Shown here: one piece after another, positions 25,046 through 37,460 of the stretch | Layout: every line of letters starts with the position of its first letter | How positions within the stretch are numbered: position 1 is the stretch's first letter | From: Eulemur rufifrons | Lineage: Eukaryota; Chordata; Mammalia; Primates; Lemuridae | NCBI RefSeq assembly: GCF_041146395.1 | Contig: NC_090990.1 | Coordinates: 42,356,001-42,420,000, forward strand | DNA: 64,000 nt | Reading direction: 5' to 3' | Notes under the pieces: model-generated | Told to the model about the DNA's origin: nothing | What the model saw: the letters and a program-made list of their open reading frames with translations, nothing else | Databases searched by the model: none | Program-made: the position numbers and the translations under genes

Positions 25046-28000
25046 AAATATATTGAAAAAATAAACAAACGAAGTTCTGGTTGACTGGGTGCTTTCTAAA
25101 TACTAGACATATTCCTTCTTTCTATATTCTCTTTTGTTCTTTTAAAGAATATCCTACATTTGCATTAAATGTAGGACTGGAAAATTGCTATGGGAGAATT
25201 GCATTTTTGCTATGTCTAGACAATACCATGAAGTCAAATTCAGTTTGCAAAAACAGTAGCCTTCTTCTGCGTATAAAAGGTTTTTTCCATTGCTTGGGCC
25301 AGATAGCTGTGGGTTTTTTAAAAAAGAAGTTAAGATTCATGTTTCAAGGGGAAATCTATGAAGCTTCATCTTCACTCAAACAAAGCAGAATCCCATTAAT
25401 GCCAAAATGTGCCAGGCCTACTGAGATTTGGGGATCTACGATCTTGCTGGACTTAGTGCCTTGATCTAATAGAGGAGTTGGTACTGCTTTGAGATTTTTG
25501 TCTCTGTAACGATTGAAAAGCTGCCTCTAATTACTCAAATTTGGGCTTCATTTTAGCAGCTAATAGCCCTCGTTCCCCTGGCTTCCAATTCAGGAGGGTC
25601 CCAAAGGTTGTCCAGAAGGTTGGAGGGTGGAGGGAAATGCTTAAATCTTATAATTAAAATTATATTTTTCCTTGAAGTGCCCACATATGTAATATATCTG
25701 CAAATCCTTGGACAACAAAATATTTATATTTGGCATCTGAAAAATTAAGATGGCCTTTGAAACAGCCTTTCTTAATGTGCAAGGGGAAAGTCAGGATGGA
25801 GACTGTTGCTACAAGGAATTTGCCGGCACCGTATCCAGGCATTGCAAGAAAGGCAGAACCCAGTAGACAAAGTTCAAGGTGCTAAGCTGACCTAAATGGG
25901 CTCATGTAAATGAACAGGGCATCACTGTGGCTACAAACTCTGTCTCTGGATTCTTGACCTTCCCAACTTTCATTTCATGTCAAGAAAACCAATTTGCTTG
26001 CATTTGAAAACACTAGATACTTTAAAAGTGAAAAATGTGATGGTTTTAGGAGAGGCAGGGTGGGGGAGTGGAAAGAGAGATGGTGTCATCATGCCCAGAT
26101 TTCCTAAAACACACCCAATATTTTTTTGAAAATATAGATGAAGATGGGGTTGGTGGCACTATTTGCAGGCAGAGGATGATATGTGATAAGATACTAATAA
26201 GCTAAATAAGTCTGATCTCAGTAACAGTGGCAAAGGGAAAGCAATGTTGATTGTGATGGCTGAGAAATGATGATGCTAGTGTTTGGGAAGAAGGTGGGAG
26301 GGACAGAGATGTCTAAGACTGGTAATCAGTCACTCATTCCCTCCACATCTATTTATGAAGCATCTAAGATTTACTAAGCATCTGTGGACACAGTCTTGTC
26401 CTTCTATCACATGAGGGAGATAGAAAAGAAAACAGGCAAGTATCCTACAGTTGGTGTTCTCAATAAGATAATTCATGTACAGCCTTTAGTATATATAGTG
26501 CCTGGCTCAGAGTAACGACGTGATTCATGCTAGTAGTTGCTAGCACTTTGGTCCTTAGAATTAAACACAGGGTGCCCAACCCAGTCTTGTGTGGTTGGGG
26601 AAGCTGGGAGCAGCAGATATTTTGAGATGGTGGCAGTAGTGGTAGGGGGATTTGATAGTGACAATGCTGTTGTCATAGGATAGTGGGCAGGATCATGAAA
26701 AGAGAGATGATGACACAGCTCTTTCTGTAGTGGTAGCTAAGATGCAGCCAGAGATGGGAATTGAGAAGAAACACTGAAAACAGCATCATAGCCACAGAGC
26801 TCTCTAGGAACACCAGGAATGATAATTTACACTCATAGAAGCCTCTCAGTCCTAATCCATGAGCTTATCCCAAAGATGTGACATTTGACAAGGAGGATTT
26901 TAGGACCTGGTGCCCCCTTTCTTGCTTTAACTCCTTTGTTGGGGGAAGGGGCAGGCTGCAAGATGGCTTTGCTGCTTTAATGGCTCTTGATGGAACAAAC
27001 AGATCTGCACAGGTATAAATGTACACAGAAAGCTAGAAACGAAAGGGGAATGATTTCCCAAAGCTTGCAATTATTTGTATTTAATGATCTCTTCCTTTCT
27101 CTTCTCCTTTTAAAAATCTATTATTCTAGTTCCACATTAGCAAAAATGCAAGGATTTTTCAAAAACTCCTAACAAGATTTGGCATCAGTTCAGTACTCTG
27201 AAAAGGGAGTGAATTAGAATCATAGTAATGTGAAATTGGCTCCTGTCAGCAGGATGACAGGATCTTAACACGCTTTTGGGGAGGAGGGCAGGGGAACTTC
27301 TCAGAGAGTCAGTCAGCTCTCTTTGCTGGTGTGCCTCTCTTGGAGAGGCTACCACTGCGGGCCAGATGGCATCCAAACGGTAATAAGAAATATTGGACAG
27401 AGTTGAAATCAAGCAAGAGGAGCAGAGGCTGAGGCTGAATGTGGAGCAAATCAGAGGAAATCACAAATGCAGAGATGTCACAGCAAAGGAAAAAATAGTT
27501 AGGAGGGCTTTGCCTGCTGCTCTGACAGCCGTTCCATGCAAAATGTTTTTGCTTTTCTTCTCCAGAGGAATGCAGATTTTACATACTTAGCAATTCATTT
27601 CCTTATTTACTTCTTCGTTCCTGGATTTGATTCTCAAGGCATTAATTTAATGATTAACAAACTTTTCCTGAATGCCCTCTATGAATAAGGCGTTGTGCCA
27701 ATACTGTGAGGACTCAGACGCTGTCCCTTCTCTGAGTTGTAACAGTCAAGTTAGGGGAAACTGGAGAACAGGAATTCAAGTCTGGTGCGAGGAGTTGCAC
27801 AACAAGGGAGCCATGCTGAGCGTTTTCATGGTGGCAGTGCCATTCACAGGACTAAACCCAGCTCCACTCTGCATAACCAAAACAAGAATTCTGTTTTTAT
27901 GTGAATGGAATTTAACTAGTTTACCCATCCCTTGGATTTTTCTTTGTTGTGACATTAGGGGAATATTCATCTCACAAAACTGCTGAAAGATTACCCAGGA

Positions 28001-29170
28001 TAAGATTTAAGGTTCTAGTTGAACACAGTGTCTGACACATAGTAAGACCTCGATTGGTATCTGCTGATTTGGGTATGTTAAGCCGACAATTCAACAGAGA
28101 ATCCTTTAGGAATATGATGATTTTGTAGCATCTACTTGGTGGCCTTTGAACCATTTTAGAAATTGCAGAAGAGAATTAGAAGAGAACGTAGAAATCTCTA
28201 ACCCAACTCAACTCTGTATTTATTTCAAATGAGGAAACAGGCTTCCACCTTTTCAAGAACATGATACTATCAGTGGAAGAACTGAGATGACATGCCAAGT
28301 TCCCAACTCTCAGTTTAGTTCCTTCCCACCACATCATCCTTCCTTTCAAAGTTGTATAGAGTAAGAGGAGACAATATTAAGTCAGAGCAGAGAAGCCTGG
28401 CTCATGTTTTACAACAGGGAAACTAAGGCTTCAAGGAAATCTTGGCTTACTCAGCTATAAAACTGAGGGAAATGGCTACTTCCTATAGCTACGAGGATCA
28501 AATTGAGGCAATATTCACTAATAGACAAGACTTGGAAGAGAGTTGAAAGGTTTTAAGTCCAGAGAATATCTGGAAGAGCATTATCTTCAACTGTCTCTGA
28601 TTGACTGTACAACTTATAAATAGTTTGTAATTTTGTTTCATAATATGTGCCCTCTGAACAGGTCTCTAAGTATATTCTTCACCCTCCTAGGTCTTGGCAT
28701 AAGACAGTCCCTCTGACTGGTTGCCATTTCCACCCTCATTCATCCAGAGAACTATAACACATCTCTAGAAACTCGAGTCTAGTCACCTCTTCAAAGCCTT
28801 CCTCCATGACTCTCGGGACGCATTAGATGATCCTCCTCTGGGCATCACACATGTCAGGGTACAGTGATTATCTTCTCTCTTCTCTTCTACAAACTAGGAC
28901 CTTGTAAGATATTCTAGTTCCTTGTATGGGAAACTGTCTTAGTCATCTTTGTTTTGCTAATACCTAGATAGCTTACTGGCTAGCACACAAAGGGAAATGA
29001 TATTGAACTGATATATTTCAAAAAACAGAATTAATAAATAGATGAACTTGCTTATACAATAGAATAGAAAACTGAACAGAAAGAAACTTGGCAATAGCAT
29101 GACTTATTATATAGAGGGTATGGTAGTCCATATGGTGTTTGCAAGTGCTCAGCATGTATATGCACGTGTG

Positions 29171-29177
<7 letters not shown>

Positions 29178-29204
<27 letters not shown>
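29178..29204. repeat. (AC)n microsatellite
   Basis: Uninterrupted AC dinucleotides, preceded by an imperfect 'cacgtgtgcacacat'. Likely polymorphic. Confidence 0.95.
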
Positions 29205-29479
29205 GAGACCACAGAGACTTGGCATTTGCTATTACAAACTCCAGAACGAATGTCATATCCAGTCTGTCATTTGACCAAATAGGGCTTTATAATGAGCGTA
29301 AATGATTTTCATTCTAATTTCAAAGAAATACTAGGGAGAGGTTTCAGAAAAAGTTGTAAGAACACAGGTATGCTGCCCTTCTTGCCTTCTAATATCTGGA
29401 CGGCATTTTCATCTGACTCTTCAAGCTCATCCCATGAGAGCCATAGGTGCCTCCAGGGTGGCAGCAGTTGGACATACTC

Positions 29480-30360
29480 TTTGCTACTGGAAGTCTGATT
29501 GATATCTGATCTCATCACCTCTTTGGTTTCCAGCAATTGGATCCCATACTCCTCAGCCTCTCAAACTCAACACGTCCAAAGAACTTCTGATCTTCCCACA
29601 TCCATTCTTCTCTTATCTTTTGGTTTCTGTAAAGGCTACCAACTCACACCTAGATGCTCAAGCCCCCAATGTACAAGTTATTCTACATTCTTCTCTCCCG
29701 CCATATGACATCCAATCATTCATGAAGGGATGCTGATACTCTCTCGAGAACATATCCCAAATCTGGCTCACTCTCTCCATCCCCTCTGTGGCATTCTCTT
29801 TTGCCTAGACTGCTGTTTCCCTTCTTGCCCCCTTAAATTCATCTCTCAAAGAGCAGTCAAAGCAATCTTAAAAACATATCAGATAAAGTCTTCCATTGCA
29901 CTGGGCATAACATCCAACCTCCTTACCTTTGCCGATGAGACCATCTGTGCTCGGCTGCTGCCTATTTCAGAACTCACCTCCACCAACCCTCCTTTCCCAC
30001 TGTGCTCCATTCATGATGGACCACTGGCTCGTTCCTGCCTCAAGGCCTTTGCCCTGGCCTTTCCCTGTTCCCAGCCCTTCTGGTTGGCTCCTTCTCCTAA
30101 TTCAGATTTAGGCCCAGGTGTCACCTCCTCGGGAGACGTTCTCCAACTGCACCTGATACAGGAGCAGCCCCCAGCTCTTGTTGGATTGCCTATGAGCACT
30201 CCCTGCTTTGTCTGTTTACTTGCTTGTTGGTGGCCCTCCCTTGTGGGAAGTGACCTGGGTGTGGGATGGGACCTGGTCTGACTTTTATAGCACCTGTGCC
30301 TAGCACAGCGCTTGACACACAGCGACATTGCCAATATTTGAAGAATGAGTGTAGGAATGA
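29480..30360 (+). repeat. Long L2 LINE fragment (~0.9 kb)
   Basis: From 'caacacgtccaaagaacttc' through 'cctcaaggcctttgccctgg' and 'aggtgtcacctcctcgggag' to the tail 'cctagcacagcgcttgacac' and 'tgaagaatgagtgtaggaat', matching the L2 3' end in order. An open frame of 183 codons at 29730-30281 lies in this C/T-rich region and is not a gene. Confidence 0.75.
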
Positions 30361-30869
30361 ATGCTTAAACAGAATGATGCTTAAGTGACCAGAGAGTGCT
30401 TATAGGAGGTCCCTTCCACTATTGCAGAAACTATAAAATTACAAGAAAAAGACAGGGTGCACATACTATAGGGACAAGGGAACTCCATGTTTGTTACTTT
30501 GATGTCTGTGCTCTGGTCTCTGGCTTCTTGTCCTGCTTATTTCTGGCACTGGACACCTTGTCTCTGAGGACCATATAGCCAGGGGATGAAGACAGCATAA
30601 TTGATGGGATCTTACCACAGACACCAAAAGCAGAGACCCTCTCTACCTACATATTTGCCTTATCTATTTTATGAAAAGACCCTTTTAATGAAAAGTATCT
30701 CCTTGGTTAGGTCACGAGTGGCTGAGATCATTATTTCTAGTTTCGACAAATCCATAAATAGGACAAAAACAGTCCATTCTGGACTGAAGACAAAGGAATA
30801 GGTCAAATAGTAATATTAAGACCTTTTCTCTTCTTGTCCAGGCAGAGGTTACGAAGGACAATAATAATT

Positions 30870-31120
30870 GCTGCTAATGCTTAGAGGGAACTTCTCTGTA
30901 TGTACCAGATATGATTCTAAGTGCTCTCATGCATTCGCTCATTTCATTATCACAACCAGTGTAGATGCTATTACTATCCTCATTTTCAGAGGAGGAAATG
31001 GAGGCACAGAAAGGTTAATTAACTTGCCCATGGTCACACAGCTAGTAAATGGCAGAGCTAGGATTTTTACCAAAGTCGGTGAGCTTTGGAATATGTGCTC
31101 ATAACCATTATGTTATAGTG
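30870..31120 (-). repeat. MIR SINE
   Basis: 'ttcagaggaggaaatggagg', 'aggttaattaacttgcccat', 'ggtcacacagctagtaaatg', 'gcagagctaggatttttacc' give a clear reverse MIR. Confidence 0.85.
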
Positions 31121-32960
31121 AGGGGAATGAAAGGTATAAGATGACCTGTGGTTTAAGAACAGGGTGAGTGGTGAGGGTTTGGGAAGGAGCCGCTGTGGTG
31201 GGCTGCTTAGGAGCCTGCCCTGCTGCAGTCCAACCCAATCCTCTCTGGAGGACTGTGGCCAGGTCATACTGCAAGGGTCGTCCCTGTAACGGTGGCAGAA
31301 GGAAGGGGACTAGAGCTTCCCAGGTGACTGTGGAAACAACAAAGAAATAGCCAAAGAGAAAAGCTTATGAGATTTAAAATTAAAGAAGGGGGCGGGGGGA
31401 CCTGAGTATTGGCTGACAGCATGCAACGGTGGGAAAGAAGAAGAATGCTAGAGATAAAGACAGCAATGCTGCTAACCTGCTGGAGAGGAACATAATGACA
31501 TGCTGACGGACCTCTGTGATAGGCAGGGAAATGGGAGGTGGAGAAGGGGGAAAGTGTTGTAAAAAGTGAGAATGAATGTCACCTTAACAGGAGATATTCT
31601 GTCTGCATAAGTACAGATGCAAGGGATTTATCCTTCGCAATTAGACTTTATTTCCCTCTCTCCTTAGCATCTCAACCTCAATCTTCTTATCTATAAAATG
31701 GAGAAAATAACAGTTGTCATGTTAATTAAACTAGATAAATTTCGTTGAGGAGGAGACTCAGTTGGGGGGGTTTGTAAATCTCCCTTTATACACAACTTGA
31801 TGCAAGTCTTACGAAAGCAGACCTATAGGGTTGGGGCCCAGGAAGTTGTGTTTTCAAAAGTGTCACAAATGACTGTTACGCAACACCATCTTTGGAATCA
31901 CTGAATGAGACACAGCTTGCCAAGCACCTAGCACGCCACCTGGCCCCTAGCAAGTGCTCGGCAATGTTAGTTTCTTGCCTCTTTTCTAAGTTGCTGCAAA
32001 AACAAGTTTTGGATCCTTCGGGTTGGGATTGTCACCAATGTATATTTTCTTATTCTCCATGACTGTTCATTTAGCTCATTTTTTTTTTTTTAACTAGACT
32101 TTGTTCATTATTCTTCTGCAAGTACTAATAATGGCAGTTAAGGAGAAAGAAAAAAACCTCAACATGATGATTTATCCAGAAAAGCTGAATTACTGTACCA
32201 AGAGAGAATGAGTGTCAGCATCAATGGATATTTATGGGGAAAGTGTATATTATAGTTCTGCTCATTATAGATGCTGTAGTTAAGGTTCTGTGAATGTTAA
32301 CGATCTGTATTAGAGGAATAATGACAGACTCATAGCAGCAGCAGTTAATAGATACCCCGAGTCACATTTTCTTACCATGTAACAGATCTCCAAGTAATCT
32401 GACAGATGCCCACTGAAGGAGCAAGCACCCATCAGGACACCTATATCTTGGAGGCAGTACCAGGGCTGCTTCAGCACAGGTAGCACTACTGGCAAAGAAT
32501 TTCAGGGACAACATAGATAGAAACCTCCTGCCTTTGTTTGAAATCTCACATGTTTGGGTCTTAGTGGCAGCTTGGCCCAGCAGGAAGAGCATTCACTGGC
32601 TTTGGGTAAGGTGATCCTAGTTCCTGGTTTGCCTAAGACTGCTCCTACTTATGGCTATTGTCCTGACATAATTGTTAATAGCAAATCCCCTTTTCATTTT
32701 CAAAAGTGCCCCAGTTTGGATGATAAACTAGGTCACCCTAGTTTTAGGGTCAGAGAGAGGTGGATTAGATTCTTAGTTATACCACTTCTAGCCATATTGA
32801 TTTAACTTCCCTTATCTTCAATATCTCTTATGGTAGAGAAGAGACCTACTTCTTATTATAGTAGTTTGGGAGAATCTCAAAATAGCACATTAAGTGCCTA
32901 GTGCAGTCTCTTACTTGGTGGGGTGCTCAATGTTTTCTGGTTACAATTGTTACCTCTGCC

Positions 32961-33375
32961 TGTTAAGGACTGAATGCTTATGTCTCCCCAAAATTCATAT
33001 GTTAAAGCCCTAACTCCCAATGCAATGGTACCTGGAGACGGGGCCTTCGCGAGGTAATTAGGGTTAGATTAGGTCCTAAGGATGGGGCCCTTATGATGGG
33101 ATTAGTGGCCTTATAAGAAGCAGAGACTCACTCTCTCACTCTCCCACACCCCCTACCCCCTGCACGCACATACTGAGGAAGGGTCATGTGAGATTATAGT
33201 GAGAAGTTGATGGTCGACAACCCCAGGAGAGAGCTGTCACTAGGAACGGAGTCAGTCAGCACCTTAATCTTGGACTTCACAGCCTCCAGAACTGTGAGAA
33301 AATTAATTTCTGTTGTTTAACCCATCAGTCTATTTTTTAATGCTGTTGTTATGGCAGCCCAAGAGGATTAAGACA
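32961..33375 (+). mobile_element. MLT1 solo LTR (ERVL-MaLR)
   Basis: Starts 'tgttaaggactgaatgctta' and ends 'ggattaagaca' (TG...CA). It carries 'ttcatatgttaaagccctaa', 'cttatgatgggattagtggc', 'cttataagaagcagagac' and 'cctccagaactgtgagaaaa', the order of an MLT1 LTR. It is a non-autonomous, long-dead LTR with no internal region or coding sequence beside it. Confidence 0.85.
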
Positions 33376-33624
33376 TGGTCCCACAGCTGCGGTGCACTGC
33401 TTGTGGGTCAAGCCCCATCTCAGGCTCAAGTTGAACATGAGCTTGTCGACATTGCTGCTTGGCCATGGAGGACTGAGAGACTCCAGTCCCAGCTCTGTAT
33501 ACCAGTCTTACTCCCACTGGTAATTAAAATCACCCTTGTGGCTGGGCCAGGCCTTACTCATCCTCATATCTCTTGAAGCACTTGGTATGGTCTTTTGTGC
33601 ATATATATAATAGTTAACGATAAT

Positions 33625-33890
33625 GATTATGGCTAACATTTACTGAGCACTTACTATGTGCTAGGTGCTTTTATAAATGTCTTACATGTATTACCTTCTC
33701 TGGTCCTCAAAGTAACTCTATAAGGTAGGTATCACAGTTGTTATCCTCATTACACAAGTGAACACACCAAAGTGTAAAGAAGTTTAACCCATGCAAGGAT
33801 ACACAGCTGGTAATGGAGGAAGAAAAATTTCAAGCCCAATTAGTCAGGCTGCACAACTCACACTCAGCTGAATACCCTGTTGCCTGTCCA
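33625..33890 (-). repeat. MIR SINE
   Basis: 'catttactgagcacttacta', 'tgtgctaggtgcttttataa', 'aactctataaggtaggtatc' and 'gcaaggatacacagctggta' in reverse MIR order. A second, weaker MIR follows at about 33890-34090 ('tgagcacctactttatgcca'). Confidence 0.8.
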
Positions 33891-35569
33891 TTACTGAGCA
33901 CCTACTTTATGCCAGATACCATAGCAATTACATCTCTTCTCTTATTTAATCTGTACAATAACCCAGGGAAGTAGCTGGTCACTAAGAATACAAAAACATA
34001 AAACAATTTGCTTTGAGTCAAAAAACTAGGAAGTATAAGGTTCCGACTTTAAATTTCATGCTCTTTCTGTTGCTTTACAGCCTCCCAAAGAACAGACTCC
34101 CAGTCTGTGTTCATGATTTAAATTATAGCATAACAAATTCTCAGATGGGAAATAACCTGCAGGATGCCCTAAAGTGACCACTTCGATTCTCCCACCCATG
34201 TCATTAACTAGTGGGGTCCTTTGGCCAGTGGTTTCCATACTATCGTCTCTTGATCTCTTCCCTTCCAGAACCTTCTGTCCTTCAGTGAATAGTAGGGAGG
34301 ACCTCCTGGTGGGCAGGTCTTGAGGCTCCAACCCAGCTTCAACCACATCTCTACTTTTATCTGTTTATATACCAGGCTACCAGGCATGCTTCATTTGAAT
34401 AAAGGATCCTGGGTTTTAGAAAGAATTTGAAGAGTGCACCTCCAGGGACCAGTGGCCTACATTTTAGCAGAGGAATGGAGTGGTCATTGTTTTATCCAGA
34501 CATGCTTTTATCCAACACAAAACTGGGCAAGCAAGACACCAGGCACCCGCATATGCAACCACTTGTCCCCTTCCCCACGTGCATTTGTGAAAAACAAGTT
34601 TCTGGAATGATTTAACAGTGAGCCTTCTACAGCTCTGCTACACTCCATTTATGACAGTCCAGTTTTTCAACCTTGGAAGGAAGAGCCAGATAGCATTCTG
34701 TGTGATAATGTTACACAACCCAAATGTGAATTCTGGACGGAGAACAGAGAAGAAGATGAAAGGGATTATGGCTGTCCTTGGCGAGAACAGCAGGTGGAAA
34801 GGCTGAGGTACAAATACTTTTAGAAGTCAGAGACATAAAGGTGCATGTATGTAAATGACAGAGCCCACAGGGAGGAGACAGGGCTCTTGGTCCATGGCAC
34901 CTGGCTACCTGACCTCCCACGCTTGTCACCTCGGAGGGAGCTCAGGCTCCACGTTTGTCCCATCTGCCCCAGCCATCCACTCACACTGGCCTCGCTCTTT
35001 CATCTGCACCGCCGCTGGTCTGCGTCATCCTCACTTGCTGTAAGGCAGGGGCGGCCGCTGTCAGCTACACTGCCCGGGCTTCCTCACCAACACACATTTC
35101 CACGCAGGGCTGCTCAGCAGGAGGCAGTGGTTGGAGACTGGATGGTGGCCGGAAGAGAGAAGCCGTGAATTTCTTCCCAGCTCTCTTCAGATGATAATTC
35201 TGGCAGTGGCTCAGTCTCCTGTGTGGGTTGAGCTTCCCCCCCGACAGCCCCTCTCTCTGTGGTCCTGAGCCTGCTGGCCGTCCCAGCTCCAGGGCTCTGC
35301 TAACACCACCTCCTTCCTTGCTCCTTGCAGCCCCAGGGACAGTGGCTGCTTCTGACTATGACTAACCTGGCCCCACTGTGCCTTGTCAGGCTTTCCTGCT
35401 CTTTTAACACATTTCTAACTTGTTCTTCACATTAATTCCCTCTATTAAACTAGTTGGCATAGGCTCTGTTTTCCTGACTCTATCCTGATGGATACACTTA
35501 GATAATTCCATTAGGTTCTTAATGGTCTCCACACCCGCCCAGCCACCTGTCACAGGCTACCAGAGGGGC

Positions 35570-36115
35570 ACGGAGAAATGCAACTCTAATAGTGTCGCTC
35601 TGCCACCTGAAAGGCTCCATGCCTTCCTCACAGCTCCAGCTTCTCAGCACCACATTGCAGGCCCTTTGCTCGCTGGGGCCAGCTTCCCTCGCCCTTTACC
35701 TCCTGTCCCCAGGGAGGCATCCTGTGGTCCTGCCACCGCAGGTCACTCCTCAGCCCCTGGGATGTATCAGCCTTTCAATGCCTCTAAACATTTGGCTTCC
35801 TCTACCAGAATACCATTCCACCCTTTCTCCAGTGACAAACTCCCACCATCTTTTAAGACTCTAACTGTAACCCCTGGGTGAAGACCTCACTAAACTCCTT
35901 CAGGCAAAGTTTACCACCTTCCCTCTATGCTCCCATAGCGTCTTGTTTACAGCCTCCCACAGCCTTGATTATACAAATTACAATTCCTTTTGTCTGTCTG
36001 TCTTCCCCTTAGTCCATGAATTCTCAAGCACCCTATCTTATTCATCTTTATATCCCTATGAACACTGTCTGGTAGGAGGTTCTTAGTAAATGTTTGCCCA
36101 GTGGATGGATGGATG
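35570..36115 (+). repeat. L2 LINE 3' fragment
   Basis: C/T-rich sequence ending in 'tccatgaattctcaagcacc', 'tcatctttatatccctatga' and 'ctggtaggaggttcttagta', then 'aatgtttgcccagtggatgg', an L2 tail. Confidence 0.6.
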
Positions 36116-36130
36116 AATGAATGAATGAAT
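36102..36130. repeat. GGAT/GAAT tandem repeat
   Basis: 'ggatggatggatgaatgaat' followed by more 'gaat' units, directly after the L2 tail, where such tetramers commonly expand. Confidence 0.9.
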
Positions 36131-37219
36131 AGAAATCGTAAGGGAACTCAAAGAAAAGAAGGAGCTCTGAAAAAGAATTGCTCTAGCAATTGGAGTTCTG
36201 GGACTACCTGTCGCTTGCAGGTATGTGAGCTGAAGCCCAATAGTCAGGTACCTTCATCCACGCCTTTCAGAAATGCTCTTGAGGGATTCTTGCATGGAGG
36301 GTGGGGCAAAACCCGATGACCTCGTTTTAATGTTCCTACTAACTCTAAGACTTTAGAAATTCAGGATCCTATCTCAGGACAATTTTTGTTAAGTACAGGT
36401 AAAAGAAAGCCCACCTAAGAAACACCAAAAGGGGCAAACCTTTATTTCATTTGTGGGAATACATAGATTCAGATTCCCTTCCCTCACTTCCGCACGACCT
36501 CCTCTTGTATGACATCTATGTTAACTGCATTGCAATAATTATAATTTCTCTACAATGTGGTGCTTAATGAGGAAGTGAAACTGACAAATGTTCAGACTAG
36601 ATTTAATCCAATTATACATCTTGATCCAGATTTCGAACTGAAGGAAAAACCAACTGCTGAATTGTGAATGAAAATTTATTTGCCATAAAAGATGGGAGTT
36701 GCAGCGGGGCGGGGGGAAGTAGGGAACAGTTGTCCAGAGAATTCTTGCAATTCTTCACGTTAATGGATTGACTCTTCCTGCATTTGCAGCAGAGAAACGG
36801 AATTAAATCTAAGGCAAAGACAGTCAACCAAGTACTGACTGTTGAGGGACAGGGGTCTCATACAGAAACCCACAGGGTATGTGGAGGATGGGAAGCAGGG
36901 TGGCAAAGAGAGAATCTTTCTGAGCTTCAGAGGTGGCTGGCTTTCATGGAGGTTCACAAACATCTCTTCAACATCCAGGATGAAGAAAGAAGTGTGCCAG
37001 GCAGAGTGAAGCTTCAGGAATGACTCAGATGTGGGCATGCCTGCTTGGAACTTGGTCTAAAGGAGAGAGGGGTTCATAGCCAACCAGTCTCCTGGGATGC
37101 TGGTACAAAGACCCTAGAAACAGTAAGCAGTGGAAGATGGGACCTGAGGCCCAAGTGTTGATTTGGATTAGGGTGAGGGTGAGGTGATGCAAGGCTTTGC
37201 ATTCTCTTTAATCAGAAAG

Positions 37220-37460
37220 GCAGTATATTTTAGGGGAAGTTGTGTGGGTGCCTGAATCAGAACTACCTAGAGTTCAAATTCTGCCTCTACTGGCCACTAG
37301 CTTTGTGATTGTGGGTGAGTTATAGGACCTCTCAAGGCCTCAGTTCCTTTATATGTAAATGGCACCTACATCCTAGAGTCATGATTACTAAAAAAGAGAT
37401 AAGCGGAATCCAGAGCCTAGGCTGTCCATGGCATATAGCAGATGCTCAATAAATCCAACT
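37220..37460 (+). repeat. MIR SINE, near complete
   Basis: 'gagttcaaattctgcctcta', 'gcctcagttcctttatatgt' and 'gcatatagcagatgctcaat' follow the forward MIR. Confidence 0.8.

Noticed and set aside
29178..29204. Possible CRISPR-like or phased tandem array
   Set aside because: Plain AC microsatellite; there are no spaced repeats anywhere in the window.
29730..30281. 183-codon open frame on the plus strand
   Set aside because: It lies inside an L2 LINE 3' fragment, in C/T-rich non-coding sequence, and its translation resembles no protein family.
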